Origin: Hyaloscypha bicolor E | Lineage: Eukaryota > Ascomycota > Leotiomycetes > Helotiales > Hyaloscyphaceae | Assembly: GCF_002865645.1 (NCBI RefSeq) | Contig: NW_020194685.1 | Location: forward strand, 2,815,363-2,879,362 | Length of the DNA stretch: 64,000 bases | Direction of reading: 5' to 3' | Part shown: positions 12,801 through 24,111 of the stretch, piece by piece | Numbering within the stretch: position 1 is the first letter of the stretch | Layout: every line of letters begins with the position of its first letter | The notes under the pieces: model-generated | The model's input: only the letters and a program-made list of their open reading frames with translations | The model's database searches: none | What the model was told of the DNA's origin: nothing | Program-made: the position numbers and the translations under genes

Positions 12801-14943
12801 ATAGCCTAATCTAATATACCTATCTTATTATTATAGCTAAAGTTAATGGAATTAATAAGGATATTATATTTCAAATAGCTTTTAAGGCTATTAATAACTT
12901 TATAGGACCTAATAATATTATTCTAACTCTTTTGATTTATAGTACTTTATCTCGAATAACCAAATATAATACCCTATTACCTATTATATTATAGTAATTA
13001 GTAGTATTTAAAAAGGTAATAGTAGAAATTCAGAAGCTTTGAGCTAGATATTAAATTATAAATGCTTTAAATACCCGAAATAATTCTAGTACTACTAATA
13101 TTTATAAACTATTCCTGAATTCGAATATTCTTATTTAGTATAAAGGAAATACCGGTTAACCTAGTAGTTGGGATAGATTATATAAGCTAGTAGCTATTAA
13201 TAGGGAGGACTATATACTAGCTCTATTATATAGTAATATTACTTTCCGTTTGACCTCTATAAAGCCCTTTATATAGGAGATATTAAGGTTATTACTAATA
13301 GCCCCGAACCTGAACCTATTTCCGAATCTAATAATAAGGCCAAAGGCAATACGGGTATAATTCCTCCTGCTATTTTACTAAAGTATAATAGAGGATACCC
13401 TTATAAGACCCTGGATATTACAGTATTTCTATAGGATAATAAACTATATAAGGATTTCTATTAAGTTAAAGTTACTAGCCTTCTAGAAAAGGATATATTT
13501 GAGGTTATTTCCAGATCTCAGGTACTAAAGGAAGTATATATCTTTAACTTCTGGTTTATTAATAAGATTAAGAATAAAGGTATAGAGAAAGAGCTTAAGA
13601 AGTCGAGACTAGTTATCTAAGCTTATAATAATAATAAGAAATATATAGTATTAATATAATTACCTACTATCTAATATATTAGCCAGAGAATTATCTTTAG
13701 TATTACTACTATAATAATAGATATTATAGAATTATATTTATATAATATCTTATAAACTTATATCTAATTAATAATCTTATTTAATTATAATTTTTATATT
13801 AACTTACCTTATAAGCTTACTAGAGAACTAAATCTAAAGAATAATTCTATTCTAAAGGTTATAAAACTACTATATAGTATACCGGAAGCTGGGAACTACT
13901 AGTTTAAGACTTACTATTCCTATTATATTAATAAGCTCTCTATAAAATAGTTGACTTATAATTCTTACCTACTCTATAGCAAGTAATTCTTCGGAATTAT
14001 TGGCCTTTAAACTAATAATACCCTGTTTATTAGAACTAATGATTTTATAAAGGCAAAGTAACTAAAGCTCTATAAGACTAAGTTCTTGGCTAAGGAGTAT
14101 AAATCCCTTACTTTTAACTATAATCTCAAATTTAATAGAGGTATTATTTATATAGATACTACTGGAATTACTCTTATATAGGAATACTAGTATAAGAACC
14201 TTTAAACCGTTTTTATAAAGAATACTACTACTATAAGTAGTAGGGGTACTATTCGTTAAAATCTCTTTATTAAGGACTAATATATTACCTAATATATAAG
14301 AGGAGTATATATTATATTAGTCTATTAACCAGAAGCTTTATATGACTTATTAATTACTATTTAAGCTATTAAATCCTCGGAAACTAATATAAAGGCATTT
14401 AATAAGTATATTTAATAGCAAATTGAGAATATTACTAGAGGACTGAGATTCGTAAAGCTAGTAAAGAAGTTCTTATATTTGATTATTTTTATAGATACTT
14501 CGTTTATAAATAATAGAGATCTCTCTTCCTAAATCGGATATATTCTAGTTCTAGTAAATAGAACTGGATATACTAATATTATTTACTGGTCCTCTATTAA
14601 ATATAAGAGAGTTACCAGAAGCGTTCTAGCTTCGGAACTCTATAGTATGGCTTATAGTTTTAATATGGGTACTTTAGTCAAATCTATAATTAATAGAGTA
14701 CTAGAAATGGAACTACTACTAGTCATTTGTACGGATTCGAAGTCATTATACGAATGCCTTATTAAATTAGGTATTACTCGAGAGAAATGCCTAATAATTA
14801 ATGTAATATGCCTTTGCCAGATATATGAATAACAAGAAATTGCGGAAGTCAAGTGGATTAAGGGAGAATCGAATCCTGCCGATTCTATAACGAAATCGAA
14901 GCCAACAAACGCCCTCAAGCGCCTAATTAATACGAATACCATA
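9900..14943 (+). pseudogene. Decayed Copia gag-pol
   Basis: Despite many stops, conserved blocks can be followed. A protease-like NTGVSR motif lies near 11925 and integrase-like sequence at about 12350-12950. Reverse transcriptase text runs from about 13450, with FGIIGLQTNNTLF and KFLAKEYKSLTFN near 13990-14120. The RNase H domain spans 14480-14940, with YWSSIKYKRVTRSVLASEL, CTDSKSLYECL and KWIKGESNPADSITKSKP. Stops fall where glutamine is expected, for example SS*IG near 14530. The RNase H segment still has short open frames; these are remnants, not independent genes. Confidence 0.85.
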
Positions 14944-15183
14944 TAATTAGATATAGAGAAATGGGTCGAGTGCGGATAGGGCGGAAAATGGATATATGGG
15001 ATGGGAGGATATTATGGAAGGGGAAGTTACGTGCAAAAGGCCGCGGCCTTTGGCATGTGACCAAAACCTCAGAAGCGATATGGATATATAGAGCATTTGG
15101 GAAATCTGGCACTAGGCCGGATTAGGGAATTTGTATACAATTAGAGGGAGATACTGTTTTTTGCGTTTTTAGAGAGTTTCCAG

Positions 15184-15487
15184 TATTAGTATAGCTGTTC
15201 CTCTGGGAGTCACGTGCGTAGTTACGGGACACGGGATATGGGATATGGGCAATGGGCAATGGGACATGGGCAATGGGACATGGGATACGGGATATGGTCA
15301 TGTAACCTCGCGTTCTATTAGTGACTCGACCAGTAGACTAGACCCCTTTAGGCTTAGCAGATTTAGGGATTGCATATTAATACTATAATACTGCGATCCC
15401 TACTTCTGAATAACAACTTCACAAACCATATGCAAATAGCACTTTTATGCCTATGTAACGGTACCATGCATTCCTGGTGAACCGACA
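15184..15487 (+). repeat. Right LTR of the Copia element (304 bp)
   Basis: Matches the left LTR. It carries ten 7-bp units (15226-15295) instead of eight, exactly accounting for the 14-bp length difference. It is followed directly by the TSD copy TTTAG. Confidence 0.9.
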
Positions 15488-16430
15488 TTTAGATACTAGT
15501 AAATCCGTATCTTAAATATTAATCTTATTATATTAAAGCTTTTATAGCTTATTATTCTCTTATTTATTAATTCTTTAGCTCTTTTTCTCTCTTCTTTTAC
15601 TAATTCTATAGCTATCTAATAGCTTAAAAAAGGCATATAATAATAAAAATATTTATATATAATTCTTAATATAAGAATATCTTGTATTATTCTTAGTTTT
15701 TAGAAATAATTTCAGTATTCTTATAATAAGGTTTTATTATATAAGCTTGAAATAATATTTGAGATATTAATATAATGCTTATTTTTTATAATATTAATTA
15801 ATTATAAAATACTAGCTTTTAATAAATTTAATAAATATATATTTTATATTTTATATTTAAAATATTATTTATTTTTTTAGCTTCTTAATAATAATAATTA
15901 TTAATTATAATAATACTAGTTAGAGTTATAAGAGAAATAGCTATTATATAACTGGTTTCATTTATTTAGCTAGTATTTCCTTTCTTTTATTTCTTCTTTC
16001 TCTCTCTTTTTCTTTCTTCTTTTTAGCTTAGTATTCTTAATATATAAGATTCTTTTAATCTTTAAGCCTTTAAACCATTGCCTTAATTATACTATTATAC
16101 TAGTAATATATAATACTATTATATAATATACGTGAAATACTAGTTATATAGTTAATAAAGTAATTAATTTAGAAATAGAAAATAGAGTATTATAATATTA
16201 ATATACTTTCTCTAAATTTACTAAGCCTAATTAGAACTAGTTTATTAGTCAAGCCACGCATGTAATATAAGGTTATATAATACCTAATAACTTCGTAATA
16301 TAGCTATTCTAATATTAGTAAATTCAAAATTAATATAAAATTAATATATAAGAAAGTTCAAAGTAATTATATTATTTAATAATATTTTTTGGCGAGAAAG
16401 CGAATTTTAATAAAACTCTGCTTCTAGTAT

Positions 16431-17143
16431 ATACCACTGAAATAGCCTTCTTTTTAATTAGTACTCCAGGTATTTATAAATATGAGAGCCTTAGCATTTA
16501 GGGAAACTTGATGTCTCACTAAAAGGTAGAACGTGGCCAAGATTGTGCCTGTTCTAGGCGGGCCAGGTTGAAACCGTGATTATATGTAATGAAGACACGC
16601 AGACACGATTGCATGAGATTGTACTCGGCCCTGACCCTTTACATCTTCAGGATATGAGCACAGCTACCTGACTTCTACTCGTATTTGATAGATCCACATA
16701 ACGATTTCAGTTTTCGGGGTCTTCCCTGCTAAGATTTTAGCGCTCTCATACGAATAGGTTACCTAGGAGCGAGTATGCATTTCCCCTATTCTTTCTTATT
16801 GGCCGGGACATTGATTCCGTGCAGTGCCTCGTGTACGCAAAGTGTGCCTTGCTTATCCCGCAGAACGAGTAGCCGCCAGCCTCATGGGCTCCGGCAACAT
16901 TGCCACTGGGGAGTAGTGCCAGTCTCAAGCCTCAGCTCAGCCGCCGCCAAAAATCGCAAGGCGCGATTTCTTCTGATCATCGAGTCTTATTATGCTCCAT
17001 GCCTCGCTCCCTGGATCGCTTTGCGCGAGATTACAACAACCCGGAGACGCACTTAGAGTTTGGGGTACGCGCTTTAACGTTAATTCAATCGGCACGGCCC
17101 GACGCGCTGTCAGGCGGACCCTAGGGCCCCTTCCTTGTAGCAA
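16431..17143. other. Transition from AT-rich block; possible 5' exon(s) of the chitin-binding gene
   Basis: GC content returns to normal near 16450. A frame starting at 16775 begins MHFPYSFLLAGTLIPCSAS, which looks like a signal peptide, but I could not connect it to the chitin-binding exons with a convincing splice. Confidence 0.35.
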
Positions 17144-17866
17144 CATGCCTGCAGCGGCGAGAGAGGCTGCTTCTTCAGCAACATCGCAGTCAGGTATCGG
17201 CGGGAAATGCGGGTGGCAACATAACTATGCGTCGTGTTTGCCCGTGGAAGGGAGGTCATTATGTTGCAGCATCAATGGGTTAGTGAGCCGTCGGTTATGC
17301 TCAGCAGGTATGAATATAAACTTACTTACTTGCTCAACTTAGGTATTGCGGCTCGAACGCGACGTTGTAAGTCATCCTTTCCTGCACACTCATAGCGATA
17401 GCCAACCCTCAGCTATACCACTCTGAAACACCGAAAATCTTGACCGTGTGCTAACTTAACCATTTACAGTTGCACCGATGGCTGCCAAGAAAACTGCTGG
17501 CTCGATCCGTCAGTCTTGTCCGCGGCTCCTTCCACAACACCTCAGGGCACCACCACGCCCCGGACATCTATATCTACAATCTCTTCTGCCACTCCATCCG
17601 CCCCCCCAAACGCAACCACTGCTCAACACCACGGTCTGAGTGGTAGAGCACGCGCGGGCGTGATTGCTGGCTCGACGATCGGCGGCCTCGTGTTCGTAGG
17701 CTTGCTTATTGTATGCATTATTTTCCTCGCTCGATGGCGAGGCTGGAAAACGGCGAAGTCAGGACAAAGCTCCCCGGTAGAGGATATTGAATTACCGGAG
17801 CCACCCGCGTATCATGACGGTCCTATTGCGCCGTCCAACATTCATTTAAGAAACTATGGGGAGTGA
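17144..17866 (+). CDS. Single-pass membrane protein with hevein-type chitin-binding domain
   Basis: Inferred exons ..17278, 17343-17366 and 17470-17866 join in phase. Together they give a ChtBD1 (hevein) pattern: KCGWQHNYASC, then SLCCSING, YCGSNA and CTDGCQENCW. The middle exon is only 24 bp and carries YCGSNAT. A Ser/Thr/Pro-rich stalk (about residues 70-105) precedes one membrane helix, VIAGSTIGGLVFVGLLIVCI, and a short cytoplasmic tail with EDIELPEPPAY. This suggests a surface protein that binds chitin. The 5' end is uncertain: the ATG at 17144 gives no signal peptide, so an upstream exon is likely, or the 5' end is lost beside the RIP block. Confidence 0.6.
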
Positions 17867-18231
17867 GGACCTCCGGTGGCGGGAAAGAGGGCAGGAAAAA
17901 TATGGATTGATTTCGGCGTCGTAACTGTGGTGTTGTGAGATATACTAGATTGAGTTTGGACCCTTGACATTGTCTATTGGGGATTAGCTTTCCTCTATTG
18001 CTTGATGTGGCATGTTTAATTCTCAAGTAATTGGAAGTTTGAAACCAGAATAGAAAGACGATACAATCTACTCAGTAGTGATATACTAAAGTGCCACAGC
18101 CAAAATGGGACAAAGCCACCAGAAACCGTTTCGCATCGAACACCGGACTCCTGCCGCCTGATGTTCTACCTCCCTTGCACGGGTTTGCAAATCATCACTT
18201 GATGCTTGCAAATAGAAAGTAGAACCAGACT
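17867..18231. other. Convergent 3' flanks
   Basis: The 365 bp between the stop codons of the chitin-binding gene and the Hsp70-like gene; nothing coding seen. Confidence 0.5.
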
Positions 18232-20631
18232 TCAATCTGAGTCCTCAGCTTGTACCGGAGGCTCGTTGACGTTTGATTCTGAGATCACGCGGTTCTTCCA
18301 GCGCAACTCCAGCTGCAGGATGTTTCGTGGGGCTAGCCTCATAGTGAGGCTGAGCTCTGCCACATAGAAGGCCGCATACGGGCCTACAGGGTCGCTGCGT
18401 ATGAATTCTTGCAAAGGGATATCTTTTAGATCGTAGTTGATGACATGAAACCTATTTATTTCTGAATAGGGTTAGCTGGTGCTTTCACCAACCAGAGGGT
18501 AAAGAGATCAACAAACCATTTTCCGCATTGGCCAAGCGGTCGGGAAGCCTGTCTCTATCCCCATCATAGGCATAAATAGGAATAATTCCGCTCCTAGGGC
18601 GGGTTTCCGTCAAGTTTATGGTGATAGGCCCTGTGACTTGTTTGGGCTCGTTGGAAAGAATCAAGTCCCCTTTCTTGATCAACCACAACAGCTGATCCTT
18701 CGCCATGATCGGGACTAGCGAATCCTCGACGCGATCCCTGACATCGTGGGTAATATCTGAAAAGGGTGCGTGGAGAGATACTCCATAGCTTCGGGAACAG
18801 GCGCTCATGGTAACTTTGCTGGCTGACTTCTCAATCCCGAAGATTGCGGCACCTCGGACAACGGCGGTCCATCTTTAGAATTAGCTACTGCCTTTCACTC
18901 CTCACAGCATGAATAAAAATTCTACAACATACGAAGTTTTGGGTATTTGTAGGTCAAGTTCCCTCATATCAAGAGACTCTTTGATTGTTTCCTGCAAATA
19001 CAAAGATTCCGCAAACCCACCAACGAGGAACACATTCTAGAGGGTATATTAGCTCCAAAGACAATTTCTTCCTGTGAATTACGAATACCTTGAGACGGAC
19101 TCGTTCACGTATATCCTCAATCTGTTCCCGTTGGTTTTCGATTAATTCAACTACTTTGTTTGCACAAGGCTCAAAGAAGGATTCCATGTCTTCGCTAGAT
19201 AATGTTAGCAAGGGCCAAAGAAGAAACAAGCACCAACAAACTATGTAATAGTGATCTGGCCTCCTATTACTATATTTTCCTTGTTGAGGTTCTCAAAAGG
19301 CTCTGGTAAGTCGATTTTGATATCTCGATGGTCTTTCGCAAACTTTCTTTTGTGGACATCGAAATTTTTCATCAGGACGCGCATTCGTTCTCCCTCCGCA
19401 TCGTGGGAACTAATATTGGATACCACTTGCGCTTGGTCCAATATCTGGTATATCTCTTCTCCTAGCAGGTCTCTTAGCCACTTCTTGAAGGCCAGGTTGA
19501 TAAAAATGGATCCACATTTGAAGCCTATCATTATTAGTACTAAGTATTAAACAAAGGAAGAGCGGAGCTATCAACAAATACTAACCCGTCGGTAATGTGA
19601 CTCGTTCAATTTCGAAATTCGGCTCCAGTTTCGTTACTTTGTATGATACCACATCCTGGAACATTCATGTTAAACCAGAACGCCAGGGTTTGTGAATAAA
19701 TTGCACATACAACCGTTCCCCCACCTGCGTCGCACAGCACAAAGCATTCGCCTTTCTAGCTCCCCCGAATAAGTTTTAGATACTATTAAACTCTCACAAC
19801 GGAGTACCCACCCTGAGAAAGTCTGCACCATTTTGTTCCTTCAGAACTCTGGCAGTATAGATAGACGCCGCCTCGGGCTCTGAGACCAGCAGCATGTCTC
19901 TAAGCTGCGGGAAAGTTCTTTCATTGAATCCGGCTCGCGTGAGTGCTTGAAACGTGGAGTTCTTGGCCCTGTAACCCCACTCCTAGTGGTAGACCTTAGC
20001 CGGTATTCAACTAGTGCTTAGGGATACCTACTGCGGGAACGGTCGCAACAATATCGACGGGTATGGTTTTTCTCAACGCTTCGGTAAATGGAGCCACTGC
20101 CTTGAGCAGATAGTCAAAAACTTTCGTCAGGTAATCCCTCACAATTTCCTCCGGGGTCTTGCGTGGAAATTTGTCCCCTCCGTGATCGATAATGTATTGG
20201 AAGTCCAGATTATGCATCCCGTCCAACGCCTGCAAAATCAAGTCCAGCTCCGCTGAAGTACCATCAACCTCCAACTGAAGTTTGGTATGCACCATCGCGA
20301 TGGCTTTTGGGCTCAGATCTGTTCCCCACTGCTCTTCTTTGGCCTGGCTCCTCAGCGAGTATGAGATGACGCTTGGGATTTTCATGTGGTTGCCCATCTT
20401 AGGACCCCAATCCTGAACAATATCAATTTCGTCCAGCAGAGCCCGTTTGCCAACAGGAGTAGCGTATGCGACCCCTATTTCGCAGTGTTAGCTAGTATGT
20501 GGGACAATCTAGCCGCGAGCCATACCTGTATATGTTGTGCCATAGTCTACGGCGATAACTAGCCGGCGTTCTTCCACCTCCCGCAAAGAAGTCGATAGAC
20601 GGCGCTGTTGCACCTTGGGCAGGTCTTCCAT
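18232..20631 (-). CDS. Hsp70-like ATPase (actin-like fold), fungal-specific group
   Basis: Ten inferred exons: 20631-20526, 20474-20032, 19982-19812, 19755-19714, 19655-19586, 19524-19242, 19194-19089, 19036-18933, 18872-18513 and 18451-18232. All phases agree and the product is 634 residues. Nucleotide-binding signatures are clear: phosphate-1 loop AVDYGTTYTGVAYA (about residue 27, across intron 1), VSEPEAASIYTA, phosphate-2 CDAGGGTVD (across intron 4/5), and the adenosine motif VFLVGGFAES. The C-terminal part departs from canonical DnaK/Hsp70 and lacks an EEVD tail, so this is one of the expanded Hsp70-like proteins of filamentous fungi, not a general chaperone. Client and function are unknown. 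It is divergently transcribed from the coiled-coil gene at 20870. Confidence 0.88.
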
Positions 20632-20869
20632 GGTGAGAATCCTGAACTTAGAGGTTGCTTTCGTAGCTATTCGGAAGTATTACAGGCATGGACGATTTTC
20701 GTTCGTGGTTGCACCACAGGCCAAAACAGGTCCGTGCCCGAGGCTGGCTTGCACCACGACAACTTGTGGTGCAGCTGAACGTCTGACCGATCGTACATCT
20801 CCATCTTCCATCCCTAAGCAGGGTGACATGACCAAACACTAGTTGGTAGACCTCGCAAGAAGTATAAAC
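20632..20869. promoter_or_regulatory. Bidirectional promoter region
   Basis: Only 238 bp separate the start codons of the Hsp70-like and coiled-coil genes, so they must share upstream sequence. No specific operator is recognisable. Confidence 0.6.
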
Positions 20870-23010
20870 ATGGACACAGTAAAGTTGGTCTGCCATGATC
20901 TTGTTTCTAAGAGAGCGAGGCTGATGATAGCCAGAAATATCGGAAGGAGAATTCTTAGGAAGAAACCGTTGCCGTCTCGTACTGGCGAGACTGGAGATGG
21001 AGAGCAAACCGGCCAACACCCTGACGCCCAGAGGGGTGCACAAATAGCCTACCAAAATGCCGAACACGGCCGTGCTCCACCAGAGCAGCCAAGTGGGAAA
21101 TTTTGCCCTTCATTAGGACGAGGAAAACAATCTGCGGAATGCGAACAACCGGATGGAAAAGGGACGAGGGAGGCAAATGGACAAGACACGGACGCCTGCA
21201 GTGTTTCTCAGAGTACACCTTGCAAGCCTCTGCCCTCGACACCACAGGTACGCGGATCCACCAGAGATGGAGGCGAACATAGCGAAGCAATGGACAGAAT
21301 CTCCGATTACATCCTCAAGATACAGAAAGATTTCTTATCTATAAGTTTTGAAAGAGAAATCACTCGTCCTTGTTCGCTCTCGGATGTGGAAACCGCCTTG
21401 GTCAATGTAGTGCAGGCATATGATGACTGGATGCGTTTAATTGACACATCTGAACAAACGATCGAGAAGATGAGGAAGCAGTACCAGGCCTTACAGTCCA
21501 AGTCCCACGATGATTTATCCCGGAAAAGCAAGGAGTGCAACGACAAGATCTTGCGGTTAAACAGCGCCAACGAGAGAGAGAAGGCTCGTTTTGAGGGTGA
21601 AATATCAGTATATGAGAAACAGCAACAACAGCATAATGACCGAATAAGAGAAATTCAAAAAGAGAATGATGAACGAACGAGAGAACGTCAAAGATGGCAT
21701 GAAGAGGCGGTCGACGCAAAGAACTTTCAGATCCAACAGTTGAACAGCGATCTGACATCATCGAGGGAGGGACATGTTGGTGAAATTAACCGGTTGAAAG
21801 AGCAGCAACAGAAGCAATCAGAGGAAATGACCGGCAAGCACGAGGATGAAAAGCGGGTGATTGAACGTCATTTCATGGACCAAAAGTCCCAGATGAAAGA
21901 TAAATTGTTGAAGCAGGAGAGGAGGGTGGCAGAAGAGCTCCAGAGCAAGATCCGGGCATTGGAGGAAGCTTCACGACTTGCCAAGGCCGACTTCGAAAGC
22001 CAATTAGAAGAGACAAAAAGACAGCTCGATCAAGAGCGAAAGGGAAAGATGAAGGAGATTGAGAGAATTCGGAATGCTCACGACGCTGAGAAGAGAAAGA
22101 TGAGAGAAGATTTCGAAGTAGAGAAGACAGGGCTTGTCAGGGGCCTGAAGGAGACCGTCGAGTCTCTAAAGGGTGCTCTAGTTGAGAGAGATCATTTCAA
22201 AGCCATGAGTGACCATGAACTCGCCCATCGTTTCCAAGATATTAGTATCGAGGTTGATGAATTTGCCCGCGTCCAATGGGACATTGGACAAGAATCGCTC
22301 TGGCCTTTCCCTGGACAATCGTTCCGAAAGTCGGAAAATCAACGGCGGACGAAGCAATATATCATCCAGAACACGCTCTGGGTCATCCTCTATGAGAGCA
22401 TCTTTTGTACTCCTTTCCGTGTCTTGGGAAACCAAGGAAAATCGCTAGAAGCTACATGGATTGAGAAATTCGGCCAAGGTAAGCCCACATGCAACTGCTC
22501 ATTCTCCGTGGCTAAGATGCATAAGATCCCAAATCTACAAGAGTGTCGGCTCTCTGTCCACCGGCGACTAAAGAATCCGAGAAATGGAGGTACGAGAACA
22601 TGAAGAAATATGTCGCAGCAACGAGCAAGCCTCAAGCGGAATGGGACCATAAAGTGAAACGGGAATTTGACTCGTGCCTGAAAGAGGTCACAGAAGAGAT
22701 GTCCCAGGAGCTGGGAAAAGTTGCTACTGTCAGCGACAGCGAGAAGCAAAGGATGAGCCAGCTAGTGAAGAAAGCCGCGAAGTTGTGGCTGGAGGTAGGG
22801 CAGCAACGATGCCGTATGTCTCTTCTCATGTCAGAGTCGAGTGAGGATTCGGTGCGAAGCAGACACACAGCTCTCGACCGCGACAGCTCTCTAAGTCTAG
22901 TCGTGGTACCGGAGTTACGACGGAGAGGCAACGCGCAAGGAGAACGACTAGATACAGACGATTTGGTGATGGATTGCAAGGGCAAATTCAGTGTGTTCTA
23001 TGCTAGCTAG
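20870..23010 (+). CDS. Coiled-coil protein with conserved C-terminal domain, function unknown
   Basis: Exons 20870-22478 and 22544-23010 join in phase, giving about 691 residues. The frame is open from a TTG at 20843, but the first ATG is 20870. The N-terminal 150 residues are polar and probably disordered. Residues of about 210-450 form a long Glu/Lys/Gln-rich coiled coil. The C-terminal third is globular, beginning HELAHRFQDISIEVDEFA and containing WPFPGQSFRKSENQRRTKQY, ILYESIFCTPFRVLG, VKKAAKLWLEVGQQRCRM and LDTDDLVMDCKGKFSVFY. From memory this C-terminal block is widely conserved in hypothetical proteins of filamentous ascomycetes. The acceptor at 22543 was chosen because it keeps this block in frame. 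It is paired head-to-head with the Hsp70-like gene. Confidence 0.8.
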
Positions 23011-23520
23011 GTTGCTTTTATTGCAGTGCGCCTTCTCCAGGGAAAAGCACGTCAGATCATAGTATGGTAGGGCCCAGAAGGGTCGAAATTTTCTATTTCA
23101 AGATCCGTTTACTGAGTTCGAACTCTATATCAAAAAGGTACTCATATCATTCTAAAGCGCTTCCAGGGAGAAGATCTGCCGAAAACTTGTCTAGATGAGA
23201 ACTCTCCTCCTGCACATATAGTCTGCATATTCTTCGCCATCAAAACGAAGCTGCCAAAACATCTAAAGAGGAATAGCTCGAATGCACCTACTTATGTGGC
23301 GTTCTGTGCCATGGCGGATTGGCAGGAGATAGCCTCATGGGCCAGCGCATAAATAGGCCACTGTCTCGCACACCACATTTCCAATCGTTTCCATCTGTTT
23401 TCAACTACGCCAGCATTATTGAACCCCACTTAAGACTGAGGCGGGTGAACTGCTGTTGCAAACACATCTAGTCCATCTCTTGTATCCTCGACACCGCCTC
23501 ATCCCAAGCCTGGTCCCCTT
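23011..23520. other. intergenic region
   Basis: Nothing coding seen; it probably holds the promoter of the gene at 23521. Confidence 0.4.
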
Positions 23521-24111
23521 ATGCGGCGCTTCAGCTCAGCCTCACCTGTTGAGACAGGCAGCGGACACCTGAATGGAGCACTAACTCGACTTGCCTCCAG
23601 CGAAGTCAACACTTCAGCCATGCACTCAGTAGAATCGTTAAATCCAAAACGATCCCGTCTAACGCTCAACATGCGCAACTCTGCTCGCAATCTCCTTCAG
23701 CGGCGGCCCAAATCTTCGACCTCCTCCTCAACTTCCATCACTACTGAGCTCCCAGCCATTTCGCCTCCACCTCTCGCACCCGGCGACCAGCCAACGCCCA
23801 TACCACTAGGCCAAAAAGTGTCAGCAAAAGAAATTCGGGACCTCAATGAGCTAATCCGAAAACGCTATGCGCTGGACGTTGAGATCTGGAGCAAGCGGGA
23901 TTGCAGGCCCCGTGACCGTAAAGTCATCGAGGATAAGATGCGCCGCTCAGACGCTACGCTCACGAAGATTATGAGCACTGTGAGGAGTTGGGATCGGCTT
24001 GAGGTGTGGGAAAGTGACGCAGATTGGCAGAGAATGAGGGCTATTAGGGACAGGTTGGAGGGGGAAGGGGGGAAGAGAATTTGGAAGGGTAATCCACCGT
24101 GGGATCCTTAG
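23521..24111 (+). CDS. Hypothetical protein, 196 aa
   Basis: Single-exon frame starting with ATG at 23521. The N-terminal half is Ser/Thr/Pro-rich with basic patches (about residues 1-95). The C-terminal half is charged and predicted helical, from VSAKEIRDLNELIRKRYALD through SKRDCRPRDRKVIEDKM to a tryptophan-rich end with RSWDRLEVWESDADWQRM and GNPPWDP. That structured half looks like a genuine small fungal domain, but I do not recognise a named family. No signal peptide or membrane segment. Confidence 0.6.
   Translation: MRRFSSASPVETGSGHLNGALTRLASSEVNTSAMHSVESLNPKRSRLTLNMRNSARNLLQRRPKSSTSSSTSITTELPAISPPPLAPGDQPTPIPLGQKVSAKEIRDLNELIRKRYALDVEIWSKRDCRPRDRKVIEDKMRRSDATLTKIMSTVRSWDRLEVWESDADWQRMRAIRDRLEGEGGKRIWKGNPPWDP

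Larger units (their letters stand above)
9190..15487 (+). mobile_element. Ty1/Copia LTR retrotransposon, full length but RIP-inactivated
   Basis: Two direct long terminal repeats (9190-9479 and 15184-15487) bound a 5.7-kb interior. The LTR ends correspond to TG...CA once RIP changes are allowed for (right LTR ends CCGACA). Five-base duplications TTTAG lie at 9185-9189 and 15488-15492. Domain order is protease, integrase, reverse transcriptase, RNase H, which defines Copia rather than Gypsy. All long frames are broken by stop codons, so the element cannot move by itself. Confidence 0.93.
8983..15742. mobile_element. TIR element (MITE) split by the Copia insertion
   Basis: The sequence starting at 8983 (TATAATAAAACCTTGCTATA, then AGAATAC) recurs inverted at about 15715-15742 with one or two differences. 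Removing the Copia element and one TSD copy leaves roughly 455 bp between the ends, too short to code for a transposase. The repeated TATAAGAATA motifs inside both halves support a single original element. Superfamily is uncertain; TA-rich ends would fit Tc1/mariner/pogo. Confidence 0.6.
7985..16430. other. AT-rich, RIP-mutated heterochromatin-like block
   Basis: Composition shifts sharply to TA-dominated sequence with no long reading frames, except in the less mutated parts of the Copia element at 9190-9850 and 14480-15490. Where the original protein can be followed, glutamine codons have become TAA or TAG, the expected outcome of CpA to TpA mutation by repeat-induced point mutation. The flanks 7985-8845 and 15743-16430 are probably further decayed transposon copies that I cannot identify. 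Confidence 0.85.

Noticed and set aside
14647..14832. Short open frames on both strands (also 14652-14942 and 14927-15112)
   Set aside because: The + frame is the Copia RNase H remnant (CTDSKSLYECL), the others are its shadows; not independent genes.
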